Shown: one piece after another, positions 8,145 to 15,506 of the stretch
Layout: every line of letters starts with the position of its first letter
How positions within the stretch are numbered: position 1 is the stretch's first letter
NCBI GenBank assembly: GCA_002305505.1
Contig: DBRC01000028.1
Span: 1 to 27,462 of the forward strand
DNA: 27,462 bases
DNA from: Prevotella sp. UBA1378
GTDB taxonomy: Bacteria > Bacteroidota > Bacteroidia > Bacteroidales > Bacteroidaceae
Reading direction: 5' to 3'
Notes under the pieces: generated by a model
The model's database searches: none
Told to the model about the DNA's origin: nothing
What the model saw: only the letters and a program-made list of their open reading frames with translations
Program-made: the position numbers and the translations under genes

Positions 8145-8845
8145 TGGTGTGCCTGCTGTTGCTGGCTCTGCCGGTGGGCATCTTCTACCGTCTCGACCGC
8201 CGGTTGTTCCGCCGGCTGCTCGTGGCATTCGGGCGTTTTGCCGTTGTCTTGCTGCTGGTGGGCCTCTACCTGCCCCTCCTGTTCCGGCAGAACAGTATGT
8301 GGCTCAACCTGCTGTGGTTGCTGTTGGCGATTCTTGTAGCGGCGGTACTATCGGCTAAGCGCACGCGCTTCGTTTTACCGATGATGGCCGGCATGTCGGC
8401 CGCCTCGCTGCTTGTGGGCGGCATAGTGCTGATGCTGGCATGGGGTGGCGCCGGTGCGTTCGATGCCCGCTGGTTTGTTCCAGTCATGGGCTATCTGGTA
8501 GGCTGTATGGCTGTAACCTGCCGTGCTGGGCTGCATGCCTATGGTAATGCCCGCCGCGGCTACGGGCGTATGTACGAATACCTTGTGGGCAACGGTGCCC
8601 GGCGCCTGGAGGCTTTGATGCCCTTCCTGCGCAAGGCGGTAAACGTGGCTTTTCTGCCCGGTGTCGTGCGCATCTCGACGCTGGGGATGGTGGGGCTGCC
8701 CGGCCTCTTCTGCGGTTTGCTGATGGGCGGCTTCCCCCTTGTCGAGAGCCTTCTCCTGTTGTTGCTCCTTACTGTGGCGTCGCTGGTGTCGTCGGTGTTG
8801 TCGCTGGCTGTTGCCGTCTGGTTGCTGGAGCGGCGTGTAAAATAA
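8111..8845 (+). CDS. ABC transporter permease, FetB/UPF0014 family
   Basis: The 244-residue protein is almost entirely hydrophobic, with about six or seven predicted membrane helices. The stretch near residues 190-215 (STLGMVGLPGLFCGLLMGG) matches the conserved LPGMMTGQILAG region of the FetB family (YbbM, UPF0014). It is slightly shorter than E. coli FetB (about 259). Its ATG lies inside the preceding ATPase gene (34-base overlap), so translational coupling is likely. FetAB is tied to iron export and oxidative stress resistance in E. coli; the substrate here is inferred from family only. Confidence 0.85.
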   Translation: MQSEFISLTGLVVCLLLLALPVGIFYRLDRRLFRRLLVAFGRFAVVLLLVGLYLPLLFRQNSMWLNLLWLLLAILVAAVLSAKRTRFVLPMMAGMSAASLLVGGIVLMLAWGGAGAFDARWFVPVMGYLVGCMAVTCRAGLHAYGNARRGYGRMYEYLVGNGARRLEALMPFLRKAVNVAFLPGVVRISTLGMVGLPGLFCGLLMGGFPLVESLLLLLLLTVASLVSSVLSLAVAVWLLERRVK

Positions 8846-8950
8846 GGCTTGTGATGCGTGATTTGCGTGCACAGCATCTAAAGCAAAGCGGCAGTCTTTG
8901 CATTAAGAATCGAAACAAGCAAATACAACGGTAAATAAAACGAAACGATT

Positions 8951-10129
8951 ATGTTAGGAAATTTTTCTTATTACAACCCGACCAGGCTCTACTTCGGTGA
9001 CGAGTCGCTCAACTATTTGAAGGATGAACTGAAGAACTACGGGCCTGTAGTGCTGCTGAACTACGGCGGAGGCAGCATCAAGCGTAACGGTATCTATGAG
9101 CAGATTACCGCCATACTGGAGGAAGCCGGGAAGACGGTGGTGGAGAACCCCGGAGTGATGTCCAACCCGACGCTGGAGAAATTGCGCGAGGGCATCGGGA
9201 TAGCACGCGCCAACAAGGTAGACCTGATTCTCTCCGTGGGCGGCGGTTCCGTGTGCGACTATTCGAAGGGTGTGGCAGCGGCTATGTATTACGACGGCGA
9301 CCCGTGGGAGAAGTTCTACCTGCGGCAGGAAGACCCCGACCCCTCGCAGGAAATAGTGCCTATCGGCTGTGTGCTTACTATGGCTGGCACGGGTTCGGAG
9401 ATGAATGGCGGCTCGGTAATCACCGACACCGAGCATACGCTGAAGATAGGGCACGTGTTCGACGACCGGCTGATGCCGAAGTTCTCGGTGCTCAACCCGG
9501 TGTTTACATACAGTGTGCCCGAGGACCAGATGAAGGCGGGTATCTTCGACATCATGTCGCACATCATGGAGCAGTATTTCTCGGATTCCGACGATAATAC
9601 ATCCGATTATATTGCCGAAGGGCTGATGCGCAGCCTGATAGGCGATGCCCGTAAGGCTGTGGCCGATGCCCACAACTACGAGGCGCGCTCTAACATCATG
9701 TGGACGGCTACGTGGGCACTGAACACGCTCATAGGCAAAGGGAAGAGGCAAGACTGGATGGTGCACATGATAGGCCATTCGGTGGGGGCTTTTACCCATG
9801 CTCCCCACGGTTATACCCTTGCGGCCGTTTCGCTGCCTTACTACCGGCTCATCATGGCCGACGGGATACCTAAGTTCAAGCGTTTCGCCGTGAACGTGTG
9901 GGGCGTTAGCACGGAAGGGAAGACCGACGTAAAAATAGCTGCCGAAGGGTTGGAGGCTTTAAAGGGCTGGATGACGGAGATCGGGTTGCCGCTCACTATC
10001 AGTGAACTGGGAGCCGATAGCAGCATGATAGAGGGCATCGCCAAAGGGACGTTTATCTTGGATGCAGGCTATCGCAAGCTGACACACGAAGAGGTGGTGC
10101 AGGTACTTAAAGAATCAATGGCTGATTAA
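8951..10129 (+). CDS. Iron-containing alcohol dehydrogenase, YqhD/butanol dehydrogenase type
   Basis: The 392-residue cytosolic protein probably reduces aldehydes to alcohols using NADPH. The cofactor loop YGGGSIKRNGIY (residues 38-49) and SVGGGSVCDYSK (95-106) are typical of the YqhD/BDH branch. Metal ligands are placed as in YqhD: D200 and H204 (FDIMSHIMEQY), H272 (MVHMIGH) and H286 (HAPHG), with the same 14-residue gap between the two last histidines. The gene stands alone, 105 bases after the permease gene. I found no full promoter; only an imperfect box (AGTCTTTG at 8893-8900). The natural substrate cannot be told. Confidence 0.94.
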   Translation: MLGNFSYYNPTRLYFGDESLNYLKDELKNYGPVVLLNYGGGSIKRNGIYEQITAILEEAGKTVVENPGVMSNPTLEKLREGIGIARANKVDLILSVGGGSVCDYSKGVAAAMYYDGDPWEKFYLRQEDPDPSQEIVPIGCVLTMAGTGSEMNGGSVITDTEHTLKIGHVFDDRLMPKFSVLNPVFTYSVPEDQMKAGIFDIMSHIMEQYFSDSDDNTSDYIAEGLMRSLIGDARKAVADAHNYEARSNIMWTATWALNTLIGKGKRQDWMVHMIGHSVGAFTHAPHGYTLAAVSLPYYRLIMADGIPKFKRFAVNVWGVSTEGKTDVKIAAEGLEALKGWMTEIGLPLTISELGADSSMIEGIAKGTFILDAGYRKLTHEEVVQVLKESMAD

Positions 10130-10135
10130 CAAAAA

Positions 10136-10400
10136 GGTCAAAGGACAAAGGACTAAGGTCTAAGGGCAAAGGACTAAGGACTAAGGACTAAGGACTAAGG
10201 GCAAAGGGCTAAGGGCAAAGGGCAAAGGACAAACGGACAAACAGATTAAAAAGTTAACTTGCCCTTGCGTGAATAAGCTATTTTATTTATCCAATCTGTT
10301 TATCCGTTTGTCCTTTGCCCTTTGCCCTTTGCCCTTAGCCCTTTGCCCTTAGTCCTTAGTCCTTAGTCCTTTGCCCTTAGACCTTAGACCTTAGTCCTTT
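10136..10400. repeat. Heptamer tandem repeats arranged as a large imperfect inverted repeat
   Basis: The left arm (about 10138-10247) is a run of seven-base units such as AAGGACT, AAGGGCA and AAGGTCT. The right arm (about 10293-10400) is its reverse complement, differing mainly by gain or loss of whole heptamers. The loop is about 45 bases (10248-10292). This fills most of the 369-base spacer between the alcohol dehydrogenase and nif3 genes, and no coding gene is seen. A transcript would fold into a hairpin with roughly 100-base arms. It may end transcription, or be a dispersed repeat that expands by slippage. Confidence 0.9.
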
Positions 10401-10436
10401 TTACCCTTTTTGTCTGTTAATTTGTTTAAAACTTTA

Positions 10437-10465
10437 TTGGTTTTCGATAATTATTCGTATCTTTG
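10437..10465 (+). promoter_or_regulatory. Promoter for the nif3-like operon
   Basis: TATCTTTG (10458-10465) is a perfect -7 box, with TTG at 10437-10439, 18 bases upstream. Transcription would start near 10472, leaving a leader of about 27 bases before the GTG start at 10499. Confidence 0.6.
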
Positions 10466-10498
10466 CAGTTCAAAACTATGTTTTAAAGCTGAATAAGC

Positions 10499-11275
10499 GT
10501 GAAAATAAAGGAAGTGTTAAGCGCCCTTGAACGATTCGCGCCTCTGCCCTTGCAGGAAGGCTGGGATAATGCCGGCCTGCAAATCGGACTGACAGAGACG
10601 GAGGTTTCAGGGGCATTATTGTGTCTGGACGTCAACGAACGCGTTATCGACGAGGCTGTGGCAAGGGGGTGCAACCTGATTGTCAGCCACCATCCCTTGC
10701 TGTTCCACGGGCTGAAGCAAATCAGCGGTGCAGACAGCGTGCAGCGTACCGTGGTGAAGGCGATTGAAAACCGCGTCTGTGTGGTGTCGATGCATACCAA
10801 CATGGATAATGCCAAGGGGGGCGTGAACTTCAAGATTGCAGAGCACATAGGGCTTGTAAACGTGAGGTTCGGTGCAGATGCGTCGGCCGAGTCGGGCTCG
10901 TGGGTGATGGGCGAGTTGCCCGGGCCATTGGCAGCTGCCGACTTCGTGATAGAGGTGAAGAAGCGCTTCGGCGTGGAATGCGCGCAGTGTAACGAACTGC
11001 TGCGGCGCCCGGTGAGGCGTGTGGCTATCTGCGGCGGTGCAGGCGACTTCGTGCTTGGCGATGCCATAGCAGCCGGTGCCGATGCCTTTGTTACGGGCGA
11101 GATGCATTATCATGTGTATTTCGGCCATGAGCAGGAAATACAAATCTGCGTCATCGGCCATTACCAGAGCGAACAGTTTACAAGCGAAATATTCAAATCC
11201 ATCATTGAGGAGTCGTGCCCGCAGGTGCCGGCCTGCCTGGCAGCGGCGAACACGAATCCCATCATCTATTTATAA
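10499..11275 (+). CDS. Nif3-like dinuclear metal center protein
   Basis: The 258-residue protein belongs to the Nif3/YbgI family, which forms hexameric rings with a two-metal site in each subunit; family members are linked to GTP cyclohydrolase I type 2, but the biochemical role is unsettled. The ligands line up with E. coli YbgI: H64 and H65 (VSHHPLLFHG), D103 (HTNMDNAKGG), H221 and E225 (GHYQSEQ). It is the short form, without the PII-like insert of about 100 residues seen in longer members. The start is a GTG at 10499, giving MKIKEVLSALERFAP, the usual family N terminus. It lies 10 bases before the zinc-ribbon gene, so the two are probably one operon. Confidence 0.93.
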   Translation: MKIKEVLSALERFAPLPLQEGWDNAGLQIGLTETEVSGALLCLDVNERVIDEAVARGCNLIVSHHPLLFHGLKQISGADSVQRTVVKAIENRVCVVSMHTNMDNAKGGVNFKIAEHIGLVNVRFGADASAESGSWVMGELPGPLAAADFVIEVKKRFGVECAQCNELLRRPVRRVAICGGAGDFVLGDAIAAGADAFVTGEMHYHVYFGHEQEIQICVIGHYQSEQFTSEIFKSIIEESCPQVPACLAAANTNPIIYL

Positions 11276-11285
11276 ACAAATAATT

Positions 11286-12128
11286 ATGGCAAAAAAAGAT
11301 CCAACAGATTTGTCGGTAGAAGAGAAGCTGAAGGCTTTGTACCAGCTTCAGACGGCGCTTTCGTCCATCGACGAGAAGCGTGCCTTGAGGGGCGAACTGC
11401 CTCTGGAAGTTCAAGACTTGGAAGATGAAATCGAGGGCTTGTCGACCCGTATCGAGAAGATACGGAATGACATCGATGAGTTCCAGAAAGCCGTAGGGCA
11501 GAAGAAAGGCGAAATCGAAATGGCCAAGTCGAGCGTGGAGCGCTACAAGAGCCAGCTCAACGACGTGAAGAACAACCGCGAATATGATACCTTGAGCAAG
11601 GAAATCGAGTTCCAGTCGCTGGAAATCGAGCTGTGCAACAAGAAAATCAGGGAAGCCATGGCACGCATCACGGAAAAGAACGCAGAACTGGCCGATAACG
11701 AGGAGGCCATAAAAGACCGCACGAACGACTTGGAAGTGAAGAAGAACGAACTGGACGAAATCATGGAAGAGACGCGCGCTGAAGAGGAGAAGCTGAAGGA
11801 AAAGGTAAAGGAACTGGAAGCTAAAATCGAGCAGCGCCTGCTCACATCGTTCAAGCGCATACGCAAGAATGCCCGTAACGGTCTGGGCGTGGTATATGTC
11901 CAGCGCGACGCCTGCGGCGGTTGCTTTAACAAGATTCCTCCACAGCGCCAGTTGGATATCAAGATGCACAAGAAAATCATCGTGTGCGAGTATTGCGGGC
12001 GCATCATGATCGACCCCGAACTGGCCGGCGTAAAGCAGGCTGCAACGGTGGCGGCAGAGAAGAAAACGCGTAAGCGCACTATCCGGAAAACTACGAAAAA
12101 AGACGAGGCGGAAGAGACTGAGGCTTAA
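11286..12128 (+). CDS. Coiled-coil zinc-ribbon protein (CT398/DUF164 type)
   Basis: The 280-residue protein has a long, charged, heptad-rich helix (about residues 10-190) followed by a C4 zinc ribbon with two CxxC knuckles (ACGGC and VCEYC) and a Lys/Arg-rich tail. This is the layout of the CT398/DUF164 family, whose role is unknown and may involve nucleic acid or secretion partners. The open frame extends upstream to 11076 inside nif3, but the ATG at 11286 (MAKKDPTDLSVEEKL), 10 bases past the nif3 stop, is clearly the start. The adjacency with a Nif3-like gene recurs in Bacteroidetes, which suggests a functional link. Confidence 0.92.
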   Translation: MAKKDPTDLSVEEKLKALYQLQTALSSIDEKRALRGELPLEVQDLEDEIEGLSTRIEKIRNDIDEFQKAVGQKKGEIEMAKSSVERYKSQLNDVKNNREYDTLSKEIEFQSLEIELCNKKIREAMARITEKNAELADNEEAIKDRTNDLEVKKNELDEIMEETRAEEEKLKEKVKELEAKIEQRLLTSFKRIRKNARNGLGVVYVQRDACGGCFNKIPPQRQLDIKMHKKIIVCEYCGRIMIDPELAGVKQAATVAAEKKTRKRTIRKTTKKDEAEETEA

Positions 12129-12150
12129 AAACAGATTAGCGGATTAAAAG

Positions 12151-12201
12151 ATTAACGGATTAACGAGGGTGCTGACTGAGAGCATCAGTTAATCCGTTAA
12201 T
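12151..12201 (+). terminator. 14-bp hairpin after the zinc-ribbon gene
   Basis: Arms 12151-12164 and 12188-12201 are perfect reverse complements (ATTAACGGATTAAC and its complement) around a 23-base loop. A T-rich stretch (TTATTTATC) follows. It lies 22 bases after the stop codon, so it probably terminates the nif3 operon. Confidence 0.6.
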
Positions 12202-12218
12202 TTATTTATCAGGGAATC

Positions 12219-12306
12219 GTACAAGCATCTTGTAGCCCCCGTACAAGCACCGTGTAGCCCGGCTACAAGCACCGTGTAGCAGGAGTACAAGGTGCTTGTA
12301 CGTTTT
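12219..12306. repeat. Four-unit 22-bp array of palindromes
   Basis: Four units start at 12219, 12241, 12263 and 12285, exactly 22 bases apart. Each is itself a near palindrome: TACAAG-CAT-CTTGTA in unit 1, TACAAGCACCGTGTA in units 2 and 3, and GTACAAG-GTG-CTTGTAC in unit 4. The period of about two helical turns would put all four on one DNA face. It lies between two converging genes (the zinc-ribbon gene and the HsdR_N-like gene), so it is not an obvious promoter operator. It may be a protein-binding array or an intergenic repeat family. Confidence 0.88.
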
Positions 12307-12416
12307 GGATTACGGATTAGGGATTACGGTTTGATACACTGTTGATTTATTCCTTTCATCCTTTCATCCGTCATCCGGTACATCCCAGCCTTCTTAAACA
12401 TGCCTCCCACCATGCG

Positions 12417-12866
12417 TTACAGGCTTCCGTAGTCGGGGATATCCGGCATGAACGAGTAGCTCCGCCGGTCGTAATCCATCTTGCAGCAGTAATGTTGCAG
12501 CCCGTTGCTCACGATGAGATAGTCTACATGCAGGAGCATGTTGTATGTGGAAATCTGGTCGAACACCTTTTGTTGCAGTGCGACGGTAGGGGCCTTGTAT
12601 TCGATAATCATGCGTGGTTGCAGCACATTATTATATAGCACACTGTCGCAGCGCATTTTTTTTGTGCCGATTCTCAGCTCCACCTCGTTGGCGAGATAGG
12701 CAGCGGGATAGCCTTTATGGTTGATGAGGAAATGGATGAAGTGCTGGCGCACCCACTCTTCGGGCGTCAGGGCAACATGTTTTCGGCGTAAAACGTCAAA
12801 AATAGTAGGTCTCGAGGCGTCGCCGCCGATTTTTATTCCGAATTGAGGTAGGTTTAGTCGATACAT
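12417..12866 (-). CDS. Small HsdR_N-like (PD-(D/E)XK fold) protein
   Basis: The 149-residue protein resembles the N-terminal nuclease domain of type I restriction HsdR subunits (HSDR_N), alone, with no helicase or other domain. Possible catalytic residues of the PD-(D/E)XK fold are D74 (MRCDSVLYN), E89 and K91 (IIEYKAP), and Q104 (FDQISTYN). Genes of this type sit beside holA in many Bacteroidetes, so it is probably a housekeeping nucleic acid enzyme and not part of a restriction system; no methylase or specificity gene is near. It is divergent from holA with 58 bases between start codons. Nuclease activity is inferred. Confidence 0.85.
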   Translation of the reverse strand: MYRLNLPQFGIKIGGDASRPTIFDVLRRKHVALTPEEWVRQHFIHFLINHKGYPAAYLANEVELRIGTKKMRCDSVLYNNVLQPRMIIEYKAPTVALQQKVFDQISTYNMLLHVDYLIVSNGLQHYCCKMDYDRRSYSFMPDIPDYGSL

Positions 12867-12871
12867 TTTAT

Positions 12872-12879
12872 TATCTTTG
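12872..12879 (+). promoter_or_regulatory. -7 box for holA
   Basis: TATCTTTG matches TAnnTTTG, 45 bases before the holA ATG at 12925. No TTTG is found at the expected -33 distance. The implied start near 12886 coincides with that of the divergent promoter. Confidence 0.5.
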
Positions 12880-12892
12880 CAAATAGTTTATG

Positions 12893-12924
12893 CAAAGGTA
12901 AGCATAATAATCCGAAAGAACAAA
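12893..12924 (-). promoter_or_regulatory. Promoter for the HsdR_N-like gene
   Basis: On the minus strand TTTG (12924-12921) and TACCTTTG (12900-12893) are spaced by exactly 20 bases. The -33 box touches the holA start codon at 12925, so this promoter lies within the holA transcript leader. Transcription would start near 12886. Confidence 0.65.
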
Positions 12925-13953
12925 ATGGCAGAAAACAAAACACCGACATTCGACAGTATCATGCACGACCTGAAGGAACGGAAGTTCGTGCCCGTTTATT
13001 ATCTGATGGGCGACGAGTCGTATTATATTGATAAGATAGCGGATTATATAGCCGAAAACGTGTTACAGCCGGAGGAGCGCGACTTTAACCAGACGGTGCT
13101 TTTCGGTTCCGACGTGACGGCCTCGCAGATAGCAGACGCCGCCAAGCGCTACCCGATGATGTCGGAGCATCAGGTGGTCATCGTGAAAGAGGCCCAGCTG
13201 GTGAAAAGCACAGAGCCGCTGGAAAGCTACCTGAAGAAGCCGCTGGCATCCACCATCCTTGTGATGTGCCACAAGAACGGCACCATCGACGGGCGCAAGC
13301 GCGATTACGTGAAAGCAATCACGAGTGCAGGGGTGTTGTTCGAGAGCAAGAAGCTGCGCGAGCGCGACCTTCCCGTGTTCATCGAAAACTATCTACGGAA
13401 AAATGGGGCGGGCATCGACCCGAAGTCGGCCCAGATTATTTCCGACTCGATCGGCGCCGACCTCAACCGGCTGGTGGGCGAGCTGGACAAGTTGCTGATA
13501 GCTCTCCCAGAAACCGACAAGCGGGTAACGCCGCAAGTGGTGGAAGACCAGATAGGGGTGAGCAAAGACTTTAATGCTTTCGAGCTGCGCGATGCCGTGG
13601 TAAACCGCAATGTTTTCAAGGCAAATCAGATAATCAAATATTTTGACGAAAATCCGAAAGCAGGCAGCATCTATTCTTTTCTCCCGATGCTCTTTAATTA
13701 CTTCCAGAACCTGATGATTGCCTATTACTGTCCGCAAAGGAACAGTCAGGATGCCGTTGCAGCTTGGCTGGAATTGCGGAGCCCGTGGGCTGCGAAAGAC
13801 TACATGACGGGGATGAGAAATTACGCAGGAATGAAAGTGATGCAGATAATTTCCAAAATAAGGGAAATTGATGCCAAAAGTAAGGGGCTGGATAACCCGA
13901 ATACCCCCCCCGGGGAGCTTATGAGGGAGCTAATTTTCTTTATACTTCACTGA
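12925..13953 (+). CDS. holA: DNA polymerase III subunit delta
   Basis: The 342-residue protein is the clamp-loader delta subunit, which opens the sliding clamp during replication. It starts with a region typical of HolA (PVYYLMGDESYYIDKIADYI, about residues 24-43), and has the AAA+-like fold without a functional P-loop, then a C-terminal collar domain (ELRDAVVNRNVFKANQII onward). Length fits the family (about 340). The frame is open from 12877, but MAENKTPTFDSIMHDL at 12925 lies after the -7 box and fits homologues. It is divergent from the HsdR_N-like gene and followed by a strong terminator. Confidence 0.94.
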   Translation: MAENKTPTFDSIMHDLKERKFVPVYYLMGDESYYIDKIADYIAENVLQPEERDFNQTVLFGSDVTASQIADAAKRYPMMSEHQVVIVKEAQLVKSTEPLESYLKKPLASTILVMCHKNGTIDGRKRDYVKAITSAGVLFESKKLRERDLPVFIENYLRKNGAGIDPKSAQIISDSIGADLNRLVGELDKLLIALPETDKRVTPQVVEDQIGVSKDFNAFELRDAVVNRNVFKANQIIKYFDENPKAGSIYSFLPMLFNYFQNLMIAYYCPQRNSQDAVAAWLELRSPWAAKDYMTGMRNYAGMKVMQIISKIREIDAKSKGLDNPNTPPGELMRELIFFILH

Positions 13954-13989
13954 AAAAACGGCTTTTGGGGCTTATTTTTTTCTAGAATG

Positions 13990-14014
13990 AGTGTTCCGCA
14001 GGAACACTTTTTTT
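13990..14014 (+). terminator. Intrinsic terminator of holA
   Basis: Stem 13990-13997 (AGTGTTCC) pairs with 14001-14008 (GGAACACT) around a three-base loop, then a run of T to 14014. A classical rho-independent terminator, 37 bases after the holA stop. Confidence 0.88.
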
Positions 14015-14647
14015 GGCCTCAAACCCCGATGGAAACAGGGCATTTGCCTCATTTTACCCCCTCTCAGAATCGCGTGTTTTGAAATTTTTTATCCGTGGTG
14101 CGGAAAATCTCCTGCATTTTGCTTTTTCGGTTTTTGGCCTCCCTTGAATTTTGTTTTAGCATTTATTAGTGTTTATGGTTGTGTATTTGGAAATCAAAAC
14201 CGAAACAATAAGAGGGGGTTGTTTGTTGTTTTAAACTGTAAATTTAGAATTATAAAACCTAAACCACCATCTGCTTATATAAATATTAAAACCTAAATAT
14301 TCAATTTTCAAACACTAAACCAATAAACATACATTTGGTTTATTCTACACATATATAATTTAAAACCAGTAGTTTATCACGTTTTATTCGCCTTTTTTTA
14401 TAAGAAAGCCACCCTTTATACGCCTGCATTGGGCTGAAAAAGGCAGGACGGGGATATATGTGCCATAAACAACCTATTTACTACCAATTACTTACTAAAA
14501 AACGTTCGATTGAATATTAGAAACAATATTATCTGCTAAATTCGAGTTTGTAATCCTAAACCAAGAATTATCCAGCCCACGTCTATATGTTTACAAATTT
14601 AAAATCGAAAACCCAAAGTTCAGGAAAAGAAATTCCCGATGGATTTA
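14015..14647. other. AT-rich spacer with repeated CTAAACCA motifs
   Basis: This part of the 777-base spacer between holA and the XRE gene has no convincing gene; the 101-codon frame from 13991 begins inside the terminator and has no family features. CTAAACCA occurs at about 14259, 14315 and 14556, and its reverse complement at 14335. TAAACCAA (14316-14323) and TTGGTTTA (14335-14342) form an inverted pair 11 bases apart. A shorter stem (CCTGC/GCAGG) lies near 14424-14450. Possible operators for the downstream regulator; function unknown. Confidence 0.5.
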
Positions 14648-14678
14648 TTGTATATTCCAAAAAAATGTTTTACCTTTG
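14648..14678 (+). promoter_or_regulatory. Promoter for the XRE-type regulator
   Basis: TTG at 14648-14650 and TACCTTTG at 14671-14678 are 20 bases apart. The start of transcription near 14685 places the in-frame ATG at 14587 outside the transcript and supports the ATG at 14731. Confidence 0.65.
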
Positions 14679-14730
14679 TAAACTGAAAGAAAATCGTGGG
14701 CAAACGCCCCTTAACAGCATATTTACGGTT

Positions 14731-15222
14731 ATGAAAGATAGAATCAGGCAGGTGATGGAGTCGCAACACATGACCCAGCAGGTGTTCGCTGAGTTCATTC
14801 AGATGTCACCCGCTTCGCTTAGTAGCATCTTTAATGGTAGGACCCGTCCTACCCTGAACATCGTTGAAGCAATCAAAAAGAAAATTCCTAACATCAACAC
14901 CGATTGGTTGATGTTTGGCTCGGGAGACATGTATAAGCATGCCCAGGACAGCGGAGAACCGGAGCAAACGCAGACGGCCGGCGGGCAAGAACAATTGCTT
15001 GATTTTGGAAATCCCACGCCGCCCCCGCAGGCAATCGTACCGCCTACCCCGCAAGCTGGTGTTTCGCAGCTGCCACATCAGGCCAATGCACGCAGCACGC
15101 ATCAGGAGACCGTCCGCGAGGAAATAAAATATGTTGACAAACCGCAGCGGAGAGTGACCGAAATCCGTGTATATTATGATGACCAGACTTGGGAGAGTTT
15201 TGCGCCGTCGAAAAGCAAGTGA
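14731..15222 (+). CDS. XRE-family helix-turn-helix regulator
   Basis: The 163-residue protein has an N-terminal helix-turn-helix of the Cro/CI type (about residues 3-62: MTQQVFAEFIQMSPASL, then SSIFNGRTRPTLNIVEAI). A Gln/Pro-rich, probably disordered linker follows (about 70-135). A short charged C-terminal segment (VTEIRVYYDDQTWESF) may be a docking or dimer element. Similar proteins occur in Bacteroides genomes as single genes without prophage. The upstream in-frame ATG at 14587 is rejected because a good promoter (14648-14678) lies after it. A 7-bp palindrome (14836-14853) lies within the HTH coding region. Its targets are unknown; the long AT-rich upstream spacer may hold its own operators. 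Confidence 0.87.
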   Translation: MKDRIRQVMESQHMTQQVFAEFIQMSPASLSSIFNGRTRPTLNIVEAIKKKIPNINTDWLMFGSGDMYKHAQDSGEPEQTQTAGGQEQLLDFGNPTPPPQAIVPPTPQAGVSQLPHQANARSTHQETVREEIKYVDKPQRRVTEIRVYYDDQTWESFAPSKSK

Positions 15223-15437
15223 CAGTTGTCGGGCGGACATGCAGCGCGGGGCATTCCTGATACCCGGTATACATATAATGAATTATGGTGAGCAGGCTTC
15301 GGCTGTTGCATGGACCGATGAGTGAAACTACAAAAAAGCCTTCCCCCTCGTCCTTTATATATTATGGTGGAAACGACCGGTGGCACCGGCAGGATAGCAC
15401 CGGATGCCGAAGGGGGCATTTCCATCATTTTTAGGTA

Positions 15438-15468
15438 TTGCAGGTTTCAACCGGAAGCGTTACCTTTG
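15438..15468 (+). promoter_or_regulatory. Promoter for flavodoxin
   Basis: TTG at 15438-15440 and TACCTTTG at 15461-15468 are 20 bases apart, with a start near 15475 and a leader of about 32 bases. The spacer upstream (15223-15437) has CACCGG repeats and a C-run/G-run pair (15343-15350 with 15408-15416) but no gene. Confidence 0.65.
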
Positions 15469-15506
15469 CATCCGGAATTCAGAAACCATATTAATAAATA
15501 AATAAA

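Noticed and set aside
12219..12306. CRISPR array
   Set aside because: The 22-base units are directly adjacent palindromes without unique spacers, and no cas gene is near.
13991..14296. 101-codon plus-strand frame after holA
   Set aside because: It begins inside the holA terminator stem, has a hydrophobic, irregular sequence with no recognisable domain, and lies in AT-rich spacer DNA.
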